Assembly (NCBI GenBank): GCA_003600225.1
Contig: QZFT01000031.1
Span: forward strand, 31,460 to 95,459
DNA: 64,000 bases
Direction: 5' to 3'
Origin: Pseudonocardiaceae bacterium YIM PH 21723
Lineage (GTDB): Bacteria > Actinomycetota > Actinomycetes > Mycobacteriales > Pseudonocardiaceae
Within the stretch, counting starts at the first letter, position 1. Each line of letters begins with the position of its first letter. Both the position numbers and the translations under genes were made by a program. Under the pieces are notes generated by a model. The model was not told where the DNA came from and made no database searches. It saw nothing but the letters and a program-made list of their open reading frames with translations. Of the stretch, positions 1 through 8,759 are shown piece after piece.

Positions 1-414
1 CCTGTCGTTCCCGGGCACCGGCGTCACGAAGACCCCGTCCTGCCGCGGGTCCTCCTTCAGCTTCGGGTAGGCCCGTCGAAGCTGGTCGAGCTTCGAGCCG
101 AGGCCGATGTGCTCCGGGGTGTTCATCAGGTCGGTGCTACCGATCGCCCCGACGCCGGTCCGCTCGGAGATGAAGACCCCGCTGGTGCTGGGCATCCGGC
201 CCTCGGCGTCGACGAAGTAGTAGAACGTGCACTTGGCGCCGTGCTGGGCGCCGCGCAGCAGGCCGGTGTCCTCCGCCTGCTGGCGAGTCATGCCGAGCTT
301 CAGCTGCCGGTAGCCGTCCGCCCCGAGGACGCGTTCATCGGCAGCCCCCGCCGAGCTGGAACCGAGCACCATCAACATCACCAGCGCGCCGATCGCCAGC
401 AGGCCCTTACACAT
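1..414 (-). CDS. Secreted protein of unknown function, C-terminus cut by the window edge
   Basis: The reading frame is open from an ATG at 414 to base 1, giving 138 residues without a stop, so the gene continues to the left. It begins with a hydrophobic signal peptide ending near SSSAGA, followed by the mature segment DERVLGADGYRQLKLGM. A GAGGGAAG ribosome-binding site precedes the ATG. The protein is a clear paralogue of the next gene: both share RVLG.DGY..LKLG, a QQAE..GLLR segment, a C-T-x-YYF motif and a MP.(S/T)SGVF segment. No enzyme motif is visible. The repeated layout suggests a small secreted domain family. Function unknown. Confidence 0.8.
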   Translation of the reverse strand, partial: MCKGLLAIGALVMLMVLGSSSAGAADERVLGADGYRQLKLGMTRQQAEDTGLLRGAQHGAKCTFYYFVDAEGRMPSTSGVFISERTGVGAIGSTDLMNTPEHIGLGSKLDQLRRAYPKLKEDPRQDGVFVTPVPGNDR

Positions 415-486
415 GAAACTTCCCTCGCCTCAACATCAGTGAACTCACCTAGTAAGACGGTTACCGACGCGGCGGGTTGCCAAACC

Positions 487-969
487 TCAGCATTGAGCTC
501 CAGGTCGCTGAAGCCCGAAGTCCTTCACCGTGCCGTCCTCCTGGATGACGAAGCTGTACTCGGCGTCCGGAAGCGGGCTAGCCCAGATGAAGTCCAGCTG
601 CGGATCCTGCTTGAGCTCCGGGTACCTCCGCTTCAGCTCCTCCAGCGCCATTCCATCGTGCGCGCCTTCGGGCGTCCGCATCAGCGAGGTGCCGCCGATC
701 CGGATCACGCCACCCGTGTCCCCGACGAATACGCCGCTGGACCGCGGCATGCTGCCTTCGCTCTCCATGAAGTAATAGGCGGTGCAGGTGCCCACCCGCT
801 GCGGATCCCGCAGCAGGCCGGTCGCCTCGGCCGCCTGCTGAGACTGGCCGAGCTTCAGCCCCTTGTACCCGTCCGGCCCCAGCACGCGGTCGGATCCTCC
901 GACCGCGGTTCCCATCCCGAATGTCATGGCGATCAGTACCGCGGCGAACGCCGCCATCCCCTTGCGCAT
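487..969 (-). CDS. Secreted protein of unknown function, tandem paralogue of the preceding gene
   Basis: 160 residues. I start at MRKGMAAF (ATG 969) because GGGGGAGGAATC lies directly upstream and the residues form a signal peptide ending near TAVGGSD; the frame stays open further upstream but that part looks non-coding. The mature part carries RVLGPDGYKGLKLGQ, TGLLR, CTAYYFMESEG and a C-terminal GAQC, giving two cysteines that could pair. It is homologous along its length to the truncated gene at the left edge, about 70 bp away on the same strand, so this is a tandem duplication. Function unknown. Confidence 0.85.
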   Translation of the reverse strand: MRKGMAAFAAVLIAMTFGMGTAVGGSDRVLGPDGYKGLKLGQSQQAAEATGLLRDPQRVGTCTAYYFMESEGSMPRSSGVFVGDTGGVIRIGGTSLMRTPEGAHDGMALEELKRRYPELKQDPQLDFIWASPLPDAEYSFVIQEDGTVKDFGLQRPGAQC

Positions 970-1042
970 GATTCCTCCCCCGTAGGTCGCGTCTGCTGGG
1001 CATACCCCGGGGGCGGCGAGTCGAATCAGTGCGTCACCCAGG

Positions 1043-1813
1043 TCAGCGACCCCGCCAGACCGGCTGACGCTTCTCCTGGAAGGCGGCCACACCCTCCTTG
1101 GCGTCCTCGGAGTCCAGTACCGGCTTCACGATCCGGTCCTGCACCGTCCAGGCCTCCGCCTCCGTGTGCCCCTCGGTCTCCCTGGCCAGTTGCCGCACCG
1201 CGGCCACCGCCAGGGGCGCGTTCCGGCCGACCTGGTCGGCCAGTTCCAGCCCGGCGGCGATCGCCTGGCCGTCCGGTGCCAGCCAGTTGACCATCCCGTA
1301 GCGGGCGGCGTGCGCGGCGGACAGCGGGTCGCCGGTGAGCAGCATGCCCATGGCGATCTGCCGGGGCAGTTTGCGCAGCAGCCGCTGCACCCCGCCCTCG
1401 CTGGGTACAGCTCCCTTGGTGACCTCGGACAGGGCGAACTTCGCCGACTCGGCGGCCACGATGAGATCGCAGGCCAGGGCCAGCTCGCAGCCGCCGGACA
1501 CCGCGTAGCCCTCGACGGCGGCGACCATCGGCTTGTCCAGCTCGGCCCTCGTCAGCCCGGCCAGCCCCCGGTTCCCGATGCGCGGGAAGCCCTCGGCGGC
1601 GAGCGCCTTGAGGTCCACGCCGGAACAGAAGTGGCCGCCGACGCCGGCCAGCACGCCGACCAGCAGTTCCGGGTCGGTGGACAGTTCCTCCAGCGCGGTG
1701 CTGATCAGCTCGGCGACCTCGCGGTTCACCGCATTTCGTGCCTGCGGCCGATTGATGGTGATCAGCAGTGTGTGGCCGAAACGCTTCGTCTCGACCGGTA
1801 GTCCAGCAGCCAT
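1043..1813 (-). CDS. Enoyl-CoA hydratase/isomerase (crotonase) family protein
   Basis: 256 residues, full crotonase length. The start at MAAGLPVETK (ATG 1813) has GGGAGAAAGG upstream. The N-terminal TLLITINRPQARNAV, the oxyanion-hole region HFCSGVDL (about residues 61-68) and SGGCELALACD (about 106-116) are visible. The two glutamates that act as acid/base in rat enoyl-CoA hydratase appear conserved at E110 and E130 (FALSEV), so hydratase chemistry is plausible. It is the last gene of a run with a near-identical crotonase and a P450 on the same strand. The acyl-CoA substrate cannot be read from sequence. Confidence 0.9.
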   Translation of the reverse strand: MAAGLPVETKRFGHTLLITINRPQARNAVNREVAELISTALEELSTDPELLVGVLAGVGGHFCSGVDLKALAAEGFPRIGNRGLAGLTRAELDKPMVAAVEGYAVSGGCELALACDLIVAAESAKFALSEVTKGAVPSEGGVQRLLRKLPRQIAMGMLLTGDPLSAAHAARYGMVNWLAPDGQAIAAGLELADQVGRNAPLAVAAVRQLARETEGHTEAEAWTVQDRIVKPVLDSEDAKEGVAAFQEKRQPVWRGR

Positions 1814-1910
1814 GACGCCCTTTCTCCCGCGGCCGCACGTTAGGGGGACGGGCAGGCGTGAATCCAGGAGCATCACCCCCCGACCGGGTGCGTTCCAAGC
1901 CTAGGGTGCG

Positions 1911-2669
1911 TCAGATCCCACGCCATACGGGCTCCCGTTTGGCGGCGAAGGCGGCCGCACCCTCCTTGGCGTCGGCGGATGCGGCGACCGGCGCGACGAT
2001 CTCGTCCTGCACCGCCCAGGCCTCCCCTTCGGTGCGGCCGTGGGTTTCCCGGATGATCCGGCGGACGGCGCCGACGGCGAGCGGGGCGTTGCGGGACACC
2101 TGCGTGGCGAGTTCCAGGGCGGCGGTGAGCGCCTGGCCGTCCGGGGTCAGCCGGTTGACCAGCCCGTGCCGCGCCGCCCGCTCGGCGGTGATCGACTCGC
2201 CGGTGAGCAACATGCCGACGGCCAGGTGGTGCGGCAGCCGGTTCACCAGCCGCAGCACCCCGCCTTCACTGGCGACCAGACCGCGGCACACCTCGGACAG
2301 CCCGAACCTCGCCGACTCCGCGGCGACGATCAGGTCGCAGGCCAGCGCGATCTCACAGCCACCGGCCACCGCGTGGCCCTCGACCGCGGCGATCATCGGC
2401 TTGTCGATCGCCGCCCGGGTGAAGCCCGCCAGGCCTCGGTCCGCGACGAACGGGAAGCCCTCGGTGAGGAAGGCCTTGAGGTCCATCCCCGCGCAGAAGT
2501 GCCCGTCGGCGCCGGTGATGACACCCGCCAGCAGGTCCGGATCGGAGTTGAGCCGGTCGATCCCGGCGCTGACCTGCTCGGCGACCTCCCGGTTGATCGC
2601 GTTGCGGGCCTTCGGCCGGTTGATGGTGATGACCAGGGTGTTGCCGTGCACCGTCGTCTCGACGCTCAT
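1911..2669 (-). CDS. Enoyl-CoA hydratase/isomerase (crotonase) family protein, second copy
   Basis: 252 residues starting MSVETTVHGN. It aligns along its whole length with the crotonase 100 bp downstream: LVITINRPKARNAINREVAE, HFCAGMDLKAF, AGGCEIALACDLIVAAES, then GLSEV. Candidate catalytic glutamates are E106 and E126. The start codon lies 9 bp after the stop of the P450 gene, so the P450 and both crotonases probably share a transcript. Tandem duplication followed by divergence would fit two successive steps, or two substrates, in one acyl-CoA pathway; that is inference. Confidence 0.9.
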   Translation of the reverse strand: MSVETTVHGNTLVITINRPKARNAINREVAEQVSAGIDRLNSDPDLLAGVITGADGHFCAGMDLKAFLTEGFPFVADRGLAGFTRAAIDKPMIAAVEGHAVAGGCEIALACDLIVAAESARFGLSEVCRGLVASEGGVLRLVNRLPHHLAVGMLLTGESITAERAARHGLVNRLTPDGQALTAALELATQVSRNAPLAVGAVRRIIRETHGRTEGEAWAVQDEIVAPVAASADAKEGAAAFAAKREPVWRGI

Positions 2670-2678
2670 GTCGTCCTC

Positions 2679-3892
2679 TCAGCCAATGAGTACCGGTAGC
2701 CGATCCAGCCCGCGCATCACCCGGCTGGGCCGCCACGGCAGTTCCCGGGCGGGCATGGCCAGCCGGGGGTCACGCAGCCGGTCCAGCAGGATGGAGAACG
2801 CGATCGCGCCCTCCATCCTGGCCAGTACCGCGCCGATGCAGAAGTGCGCTCCCCGGCCGAACGCCAGGTGCTCGTTGGGTGTCCGGCGCAGGTCGAGCCG
2901 GTCGGGTTCCGGGAACCGTTCGGCGTCCCGGTTGGCGGATCCGATCAGCAGGCTGACGATCTGACCGGGACCGATCAACCCGTCGTGCAGCGCGATCGGT
3001 TCGGTGGCGACCCGGAAGGTGGCGTCCCGGACCGGTGAGTCGTACCGCAGCAGTTCCTCCACCGCGGACGGCATCAGCGCCGGATCCGCGCGCAGCGCCG
3101 CCGCCTGCTCCGGGTGCGAGAGCAGCGCGACCATGCCGTTGCCGATCAGGCTGACCGTGGTGTCGTGGCCGACCAGCAACAGCAGGCAGGCGGTGCCGAT
3201 CAGCTCCGGCTCGGTGAGGCCCTCGCCGTTGTCCCTGGCGTGGACCAGCGCCGCCAGCAGATCGTGCTCGCCGTGTTCCCGGCCGGTCCTGCGCTTCCGG
3301 TCGATCAGCGCCACGAGGTAGTCGTACAGCTCGCGGTCGGTGCCCGGGGCCGCCCGGTCGGGGCGCACGGTCGCGGCCAGCAGCCGGCGGGTGTGCGGGG
3401 TGTTCAGCTCCACCGGCACGCCGAGGATCGTGCAGATCATGGTGAAGGTGAGCGGGAGGGCGAAGTCCTCGATCAGGTCCACCGTGCCCATGCCGGGCAA
3501 CGCGTCGGCCGGCCGGGTCGCGGTGTCCCGGATGATCGGCTCCAGCGCGGCCATCCGCCGGGCGATGAAGGCGTTGCCGACCAGCCCGCGCAACCGGGTG
3601 TGCTCCGGTGGGTCGGCGTGCACCAGGTGCTCGTTCAACCCGGCGGGCCCGGGAATGTAGGTGGGCACCAGCTGCGGGTTCTTGCTCAGCCGGGCGTCGG
3701 CCAGCAGCCGGCGGACATCGGCGTACCGGGAGACGTGCCAGATGGTCAGGCCGCTGGACTTCCGCTCGGCGAGCAGCGGGGAATGCTCCCGCAACCAGCG
3801 GAAATAGAGGGGTAGGGATCCGAGTTGCGCAGTCGAAGCAGATCTTCGGGTACTCGTGCGGCGGGTGCGAGCGTGCCGGCGCCGTCTGACAT
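2679..3892 (-). pseudogene. Cytochrome P450, apparently frameshifted near codon 28
   Basis: With one base restored this encodes a P450 of about 404 residues. The I-helix LLVGHDTT (about residues 239-246), the ExxR of EELLRYDSP (about 280-283), RFPEPDRLDLRR and the heme loop FGRGAHFCIG (cysteine near 352) are all present in one frame. The natural N-terminus, MSDGAGTLAP...NSDPYP from ATG 3892 with an AGGAAATCCC leader, is in the neighbouring frame; the joint DPYP|LYFRWLREHSP falls at the G run 3809-3812, where five Gs would restore the frame. Either a true frameshift inactivates the gene, or this is a homopolymer sequencing error, or translation starts at an internal TTG and the product is shortened. 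It heads the crotonase run. Confidence 0.75.
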
Positions 3893-3978
3893 GGGATTTC
3901 CTGTTCTGCGCGAGGTCAGCGCAGGACAGTTATGTCCCAGGTTCAACGACTGCCGGACACATCACCCGATAATCGGGG

Positions 3979-4689
3979 TCAACGCACCCAGGCCTCGCGT
4001 GTGCCGGACAGCAGCACCCGGCCGTCACTCAGCGTGTGAGCGGTGGTGAGGGTGTCGGCGCAGCTCAGCCGGGCTGTGCGCCAGCTGCCGGAGTCACCGG
4101 TCCACACGTTCGTGCAGCCCGCCGACCGGCCGGCGACGATCAGCTCCGAGTCGGCGGTCACCGCGGTGATCTCGGCGCTGCCCAGCGGCGAGGTGTCCAG
4201 CCGGCGCCACTTCAGGCCGTCGGTGCTCTCCAGCAGCAGCGGGCTGCCCTGGGCGCTGCCGTAGGCGAGCCAGCGGCGGTCGGTGTGCGTGACCCCGTCG
4301 ATGCGCACGGCCTTGAGGGTGGCGTCCAGCGTGCCGGGCTCCCAGTTCGCCCCGGAGTCGCCGGTGTGCCAGGCCTGGAATCCGGTGCCCTGGGCCAGCG
4401 CGACGACGAACTGCTTGCCGAAGGCGGCGCGCTCGTTGTCGGCGGTGCCCACCGCGCGCGGCAGCCGGACGGGCTTCGGCACGGCGGTGGCCTGCGGGCC
4501 GGGGGCGCCGAGGCCGGTGGACCGGCGGACGAAGCCCAGATGCTCGGGCGGCTTCGGGGTCGTCGCGGGTGCGGCGGCGGTGGAGGTGGGGGTCGGCTCG
4601 TCGAGTGCCGAGGAGTGCAGGGAGGAACGTCCGCAACCGGACAGGACCATGACGGACAACAGGACTAAGAGGGTGGAGCGTTTGACCAC
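3979..4689 (-). CDS. Secreted lipoprotein with BNR-like (sialidase-type) repeats
   Basis: 236 residues. The N-terminus MVKRSTLLVLLSVMVLSGCG is a lipoprotein signal peptide with lipobox LSGC (Cys19), followed by a Ser/Thr/Pro/Ala-rich spacer to about residue 50. The body contains Asp-box-like segments such as HTGDSGANW, LESTDGLKWRR and TGDSGSWRT, which suggest a partial beta-propeller exposed outside the membrane. No sialidase catalytic residues are evident, so a binding or scaffold role is more likely than hydrolysis. It lies 86 bp upstream of the P450 start on the same strand. Confidence 0.8.
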   Translation of the reverse strand: MVKRSTLLVLLSVMVLSGCGRSSLHSSALDEPTPTSTAAAPATTPKPPEHLGFVRRSTGLGAPGPQATAVPKPVRLPRAVGTADNERAAFGKQFVVALAQGTGFQAWHTGDSGANWEPGTLDATLKAVRIDGVTHTDRRWLAYGSAQGSPLLLESTDGLKWRRLDTSPLGSAEITAVTADSELIVAGRSAGCTNVWTGDSGSWRTARLSCADTLTTAHTLSDGRVLLSGTREAWVR

Positions 4690-4740
4690 CCCTTGACCCT
4701 AAGTCGTGTCCACCGTCCGGGCGAACCGGGGGCCGGTCGC

Positions 4741-4930
4741 CCGGAGTTGACGAAGCCCGGAGCCGCCCCACGAACTTGGCAATGTTCGCGGAACCAGGTG
4801 CCCGAAGTTGACGAGGTTCGGCCCCTTCCTCAGGTTCCACCGTCTTCAAGACGGATAAACCCGGGGTCCAACGGTCTTGAAGACGGTGGAACCTCCCCGG
4901 CTGCCCACCTCCGGAGTTGACGAGGTTCGG
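4741..4930. repeat. Palindromic CCGAA/TTCGG repeat copies (three) in the intergenic region after clpC
   Basis: Three copies of the 20-22 bp motif CCGRAGTTGACGARG(T/C)(T/C)CGG are seen at 4741-4760 (variant), 4801-4820 and 4911-4930. Each has a CCGAA/TTCGG-type inverted end around a central GTTGACGA, so each could fold as a small hairpin. They flank the 21-bp inverted repeat at 4832-4894. The same motif forms the array at 19928-20248 and one arm of the hairpin at 47462-47508. Confidence 0.75.
4832..4894. terminator. Long perfect inverted repeat (21-bp stem, 21-nt loop)
   Basis: The arms 4832-4852 and 4874-4894 are exact reverse complements and contain GTCTTCAAGAC/GTCTTGAAGAC. There is no T-tract. 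It lies between clpC and the lipoprotein gene, both on the minus strand. A related core, CGTCTTCAAGA, is found in the 52-bp palindrome after coaX, so these may be one family of transcript-end structures. Confidence 0.55.
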
Positions 4931-4943
4931 GGCGGACATGCGG

Positions 4944-4977
4944 CAGGGCCCCGCACCCTGGTGGATGCGGGGCCCTG
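4944..4977 (-). terminator. Hairpin terminator after clpC
   Basis: CAGGGCCCCGCA (4944-4955) pairs perfectly with 4966-4977 around a 10-nt loop, starting 13 bp past the clpC stop. A G/C-only stem without a U-tail is usual for actinobacterial terminators. Confidence 0.65.
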
Positions 4978-4990
4978 TCGGGTCTACTGC

Positions 4991-7543
4991 CTACTCGCCG
5001 TTCGACTCGGCGGCGCCGGCGTCGGCGCCCTTCGAGCCGGCCAGCTCTGCGGGCGGGGTGTCAGGCACCTTCGGCGCCTTGGTCTCGCCGCGGAAGACGA
5101 AGTGCGCCTTGTCGTCCGGGCCCTCGCCGTCCCAGCCTTCGACGTCGCCGAGGACGATCTGGCCCGGCTGCAGTTCGCCGAACAGGATCTTCTCCGACAG
5201 CTGGTCCTCGATCTCGCGCTGGATGGTGCGTCGCAGCGGACGCGCACCCAGCACCGGGTCGAAGCCGCGCTTGGCCAGCAACTGCTTGGCCCGCTCGGTC
5301 AGCTCCAGGGACATGTCCTTGTTCCGCAGCTGGGTCTCGACCCGCTTGATCATCAGGTCGACCATCTGGATGATCTCCTGCTGGGTCAGCTGGTGGAACA
5401 CGATGATGTCGTCGATACGGTTGAGGAACTCGGGCCGGAAGTGCTTCTTCAGCTCATCGTGGACCTTGTTCTTCATCCGCTCGTAGTTCGTCGCGGAGTC
5501 GTTGCCGGAGCTGAAGCCCAGGCCGACGGCCTTGGAGATGTCCGACGTGCCCAGGTTCGAGGTGAAGATGATCACGGTGTTCTTGAAGTCCACCGTGCGG
5601 CCCTGACCATCGGTCAGGCGGCCGTCCTCGAGCACCTGGAGCAGCGTGTTGTACACCTCCGTGTGCGCCTTCTCGATCTCGTCGAACAGCACGACGGAGA
5701 ACGGCTTGCGGCGCACCTTCTCGGTGAGCTGGCCGCCCTCTTCGTAGCCGACGTAACCGGGAGGGGCACCGAACAGCCGCGACGCGGTGTAGCGGTCGTG
5801 GAACTCACCCATGTCGATCTGGATGAGCGCGTCGTCCTCGCCGAACAGGAAGTTCGCCAGGGCCTTGGACAGCTCGGTCTTACCGACACCGGACGGGCCG
5901 GCGAAGATGAACGAGCCGCTGGGGCGCTTGGGGTCCTTCAGGCCGGCGCGGGTACGCCGGATCGCCTTGGAGACCGCCTGCACGGCGTCGACCTGACCGA
6001 TGATGCGCTTGTGGAGTTCGTCCTCCATGCGCAGCAGCCGGCTGGTCTCCTCCTCGGTCAGCTTGAAGACCGGGATGCCGGTCCAGTTCGCCAGAACCTC
6101 GGCGATCTGCTCGTCATCCACCTCGGCGACGACGTCCAGGTCGCCCGCCTTCCACTGCTTCTCCCGCTCGTTCTTCTGCGAGATCAGCTGCTTCTCGGAG
6201 TCCCGCAGCTTCGCGGCGCGCTCGAAGTCCTGCGCGTCGATCGCGGACTCCTTGTCCCGGCGCACGTCGGCGATCTTCTCGTCGAACTCGCGCAGGTCCG
6301 GCGGAGCGGTCATCCGCTTGATCCGCATCCGGGCACCGGCCTCGTCGATCAGGTCGATCGCCTTGTCCGGCAGGAAGCGGTCGTTGATGTAGCGGTCCGC
6401 CAGGGTGGCGGCGGCGACCAGCGCGGCGTCGGTGATCGAGACGCGGTGGTGCGCCTCGTACCGGTCGCGCAGGCCCTTGAGGATCTCGATGGTGTGCTCC
6501 AGCGACGGCTCGCCCACCTGGATCGGCTGGAAACGACGCTCCAGCGCGGGGTCCTTCTCGACGTACTTGCGGTACTCGTCGAGGGTGGTGGCACCGATCG
6601 TCTGCAGCTCACCCCGGGCCAGCATCGGCTTCAGGATCGAGGCCGCGTCGATGGCGCCCTCGGCCGCACCCGCACCGACGAGGGTGTGGATCTCGTCGAT
6701 GAACAGGATGATGTCGCCGCGGGTCTTGATCTCCTTGAGCACCTTCTTCAGGCGCTCTTCGAAGTCACCGCGGTAGCGAGAGCCGGCCACCAGGGAACCC
6801 AGGTCAAGCGTGTACAGCTGCTTGTCCTTCAGGGTCTCCGGGACCTCACCCTTGACCACCATCTGGGCCAGGCCCTCGACGACGGCGGTCTTACCGACAC
6901 CGGGCTCACCGATGAGCACCGGGTTGTTCTTCGTACGCCGGGACAGCACCTGCATGACCCGCTCGATCTCCTTGGCCCGCCCGATGACCGGGTCGAGCTT
7001 GCCCTCGCGGGCGGAGGCGGTGAGGTTGCGCCCGAACTGGTCGAGCACCAGCGAGGAGGACGGCGTGCCCTCGCCCCGCGCGCCCGACTCCGCGGGCTCT
7101 TTGCCCTGGTAGCCGGACAGCAGCTGGAGCACCTGCTGGCGAACACGGTTGAGGTCGGCACCCAGCTTCACCAGGACCTGGGCGGCGACGCCCTCACCCT
7201 CGCGAATCAAGCCGAGCAGGATGTGCTCGGTGCCGATGTAGTTGTGGCCGAGCTGCAGCGCTTCCCGCAGGCTGAGCTCCAGCACCTTCTTGGCCCGCGG
7301 CGTGAACGGGATGTGCCCGCTCGGTGCCTGCTGGCCCTGACCAATGATCTCTTCGACCTGCTGGCGCACGCCTTCCAGGGCGATGCCCAGCGATTCGAGC
7401 GCCTTGGCGGCGACACCCTCACCCTCGTGGATCAGACCCAGAAGGATGTGTTCGGTGCCGATGTAGTTGTGGTTGAGCATCCTGGCCTCTTCTTGAGCCA
7501 GAACAACCACCCGCCTCGCGCGGTCGGTGAACCTTTCGAACAT
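4991..7543 (-). CDS. clpC: ATP-dependent Clp protease ATPase subunit ClpC
   Basis: 850 residues, typical for ClpC1. The start [13 protein letters not shown] (ATG 7543) follows GGGAG. Features in order: two N-terminal ClpN repeats ([12 protein letters not shown] seen twice), first AAA+ module with Walker A GEPGVGKT, a UVR-like middle region ([16 protein letters not shown]), second AAA+ module with Walker A GPSGVGKT, and the C-terminal D2 domain. As a hexameric unfoldase it feeds substrates to ClpP. The tail [14 protein letters not shown] is lineage-variable. It is transcribed alone with a terminator behind it; a ClgR-like box lies in the divergent upstream region. Confidence 0.97.
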   Translation of the reverse strand: MFERFTDRARRVVVLAQEEARMLNHNYIGTEHILLGLIHEGEGVAAKALESLGIALEGVRQQVEEIIGQGQQAPSGHIPFTPRAKKVLELSLREALQLGHNYIGTEHILLGLIREGEGVAAQVLVKLGADLNRVRQQVLQLLSGYQGKEPAESGARGEGTPSSSLVLDQFGRNLTASAREGKLDPVIGRAKEIERVMQVLSRRTKNNPVLIGEPGVGKTAVVEGLAQMVVKGEVPETLKDKQLYTLDLGSLVAGSRYRGDFEERLKKVLKEIKTRGDIILFIDEIHTLVGAGAAEGAIDAASILKPMLARGELQTIGATTLDEYRKYVEKDPALERRFQPIQVGEPSLEHTIEILKGLRDRYEAHHRVSITDAALVAAATLADRYINDRFLPDKAIDLIDEAGARMRIKRMTAPPDLREFDEKIADVRRDKESAIDAQDFERAAKLRDSEKQLISQKNEREKQWKAGDLDVVAEVDDEQIAEVLANWTGIPVFKLTEEETSRLLRMEDELHKRIIGQVDAVQAVSKAIRRTRAGLKDPKRPSGSFIFAGPSGVGKTELSKALANFLFGEDDALIQIDMGEFHDRYTASRLFGAPPGYVGYEEGGQLTEKVRRKPFSVVLFDEIEKAHTEVYNTLLQVLEDGRLTDGQGRTVDFKNTVIIFTSNLGTSDISKAVGLGFSSGNDSATNYERMKNKVHDELKKHFRPEFLNRIDDIIVFHQLTQQEIIQMVDLMIKRVETQLRNKDMSLELTERAKQLLAKRGFDPVLGARPLRRTIQREIEDQLSEKILFGELQPGQIVLGDVEGWDGEGPDDKAHFVFRGETKAPKVPDTPPAELAGSKGADAGAAESNGE

Positions 7544-7893
7544 GTGCACTCCCTGACAGCTGCGCCGGCGGTCCTCGCCCCGTCCATGATCACTACGCAC
7601 ATCATCGCAGTGATCCGTTCAAGGACCCACAAGCTATATCCCATCGGACGGGCGCGGCACCGTATGACCACTGTAGTCGGCGAGTGTGTCTCACTCGGTT
7701 CATCCTCGCCGTGGTTCGCCCTAGGGATGTAGCCGTGTCTCGTTAACTAACACCGCACCCACATGATTCCCAGCTCACGCCCTTATTGGCACGTTGTCCG
7801 CTTAACGCGAACACAAGTCAGTCGATCATGTGATCTGCGGCCCTTCATACACCCGGTTGGCTCAATCCATACCCACTCTAGGTAAAGTTAGGC
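7544..7893. other. Divergent intergenic region between clpC and the FhuF-like gene
   Basis: About 350 bp with no coding potential I can support. It must contain the promoters of clpC (leftward) and of the FhuF-like gene (rightward). Inside it I can point to one ClgR-like inverted repeat (7795-7812) and an iron box at its right end (7888-7906). Nothing else is recognised. Confidence 0.5.
7795..7812. promoter_or_regulatory. ClgR-like operator upstream of clpC (tentative)
   Basis: TGTCCGCTTAACGCGAAC contains CGCT-TAA-CGCG with partial dyad symmetry and resembles the actinobacterial ClgR box, which has a CGCYNANRGCG core. ClgR activates clpC and clpP genes in corynebacteria and streptomycetes. 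One core position (R) does not match, and the site is about 250 bp from the clpC start, so this is a weak call. Confidence 0.35.
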
Positions 7894-7906
7894 ATGCCTT
7901 GCCTAA
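7888..7906 (+). promoter_or_regulatory. Iron box (IdeR/DtxR operator)
   Basis: TTAGGCATGCCTTGCCTAA matches the 19-bp DtxR/IdeR consensus TTAGGTTAGCCTAACCTAA at both outer half-sites and at the central CT. It overlaps the first possible ATG (7894) of the FhuF-like gene, so iron-loaded IdeR would block transcription of that gene under iron-replete conditions. Confidence 0.75.
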
Positions 7907-8748
7907 GTAAGGATAGCTCTCTCGGCGACCGTTCGGTGTTCGCGCTCAGCGAATCGATCGAGCGGATCAACGCCAGCGAAGCGGCCACCCAGGTCGTCCT
8001 CGGTCTCCCCTCGGACGGCGACTGGCTGCACTGCGCGGAGCTGATCGCCGAGCCACACCGGTTCACCGCCTGGCGGGAAACACTGTCCGGCTGGCTGGCC
8101 GCGAACCACCAGGGCCGCGCGCCGGAACGCACCGCGAACGGCTACCTGCTGGGCTGGTACCTGCACGTTCCCGCGATGCTCGGCTCGATGCTGTTCCGGC
8201 TGGCCCGGCGGGTACCCAGCCTGCGGCCCGCCGACCTGGCGTTCGAGCTCGACAAGGACTGCCCCTATCCGGTGCGGATCGCGCTGCTCACCGGTGAATA
8301 CGCGTGTCTGCCCACCGATTCATCCGCCGGACTGCCCGGAACCACCGTGCTGGGTGACGAGCAGGCCCTCGCCGCTCTGCTGCGCACCAGGTACATCGGC
8401 CACGCGGCGCAGTTCGTGCGCGCCTACGGCCAGACGACCAGGATCGGCCGGCGGCAGTTGTGGGGCGCGGCGACCGACGCACTGGACGGCGGCGCCTGGT
8501 ACGCGGGCCGGTACACCGGCGACGAGGAGCAGGGCGTGCTGGACGCGGCACTGCTGCTGCCCGATCGGGAGGCTCCGCTGACCTCGGGGACCAAGGTGTA
8601 CTCCGTCTGTGGGCCGGATGGTTCGCGGGTGTGGACGCGGCGGCGGGAGTCGTGCTGCTTCTACTTCGCGGTGGCGGGGGCGGAGTCGGCGTGCGTGACC
8701 TGTCCGCGGGTGTCGGATGTGGATCGGGCGCGGCGGGTTTTGGGGTAG
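7894..8748 (+). CDS. FhuF-like (2Fe-2S) ferric-siderophore reductase family protein
   Basis: Up to 284 residues. The C-terminus has RRESCCFYF...SACVTCPR, a CC-x11-C-x2-C arrangement like the [2Fe-2S] site of FhuF, which reduces ferric siderophores in the cytoplasm. The upstream 19-bp iron box strongly supports an iron-acquisition role. The ATG at 7894 lies inside that box; the GTG at 7936 (VFALSESIERIN) is a reasonable alternative start and would leave the operator in the promoter. No transporter genes are adjacent. The stop lies 11 bp before the inverted-repeat element at 8760. Confidence 0.8.
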   Translation: MPCLSKDSSLGDRSVFALSESIERINASEAATQVVLGLPSDGDWLHCAELIAEPHRFTAWRETLSGWLAANHQGRAPERTANGYLLGWYLHVPAMLGSMLFRLARRVPSLRPADLAFELDKDCPYPVRIALLTGEYACLPTDSSAGLPGTTVLGDEQALAALLRTRYIGHAAQFVRAYGQTTRIGRRQLWGAATDALDGGAWYAGRYTGDEEQGVLDAALLLPDREAPLTSGTKVYSVCGPDGSRVWTRRRESCCFYFAVAGAESACVTCPRVSDVDRARRVLG

Positions 8749-8759
8749 CCGGGGTTGGG

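Noticed and set aside
4877..7732. 951-residue open frame antisense to clpC
   Set aside because: A shadow of the highly G/C-biased clpC gene; no start signal and no domain.
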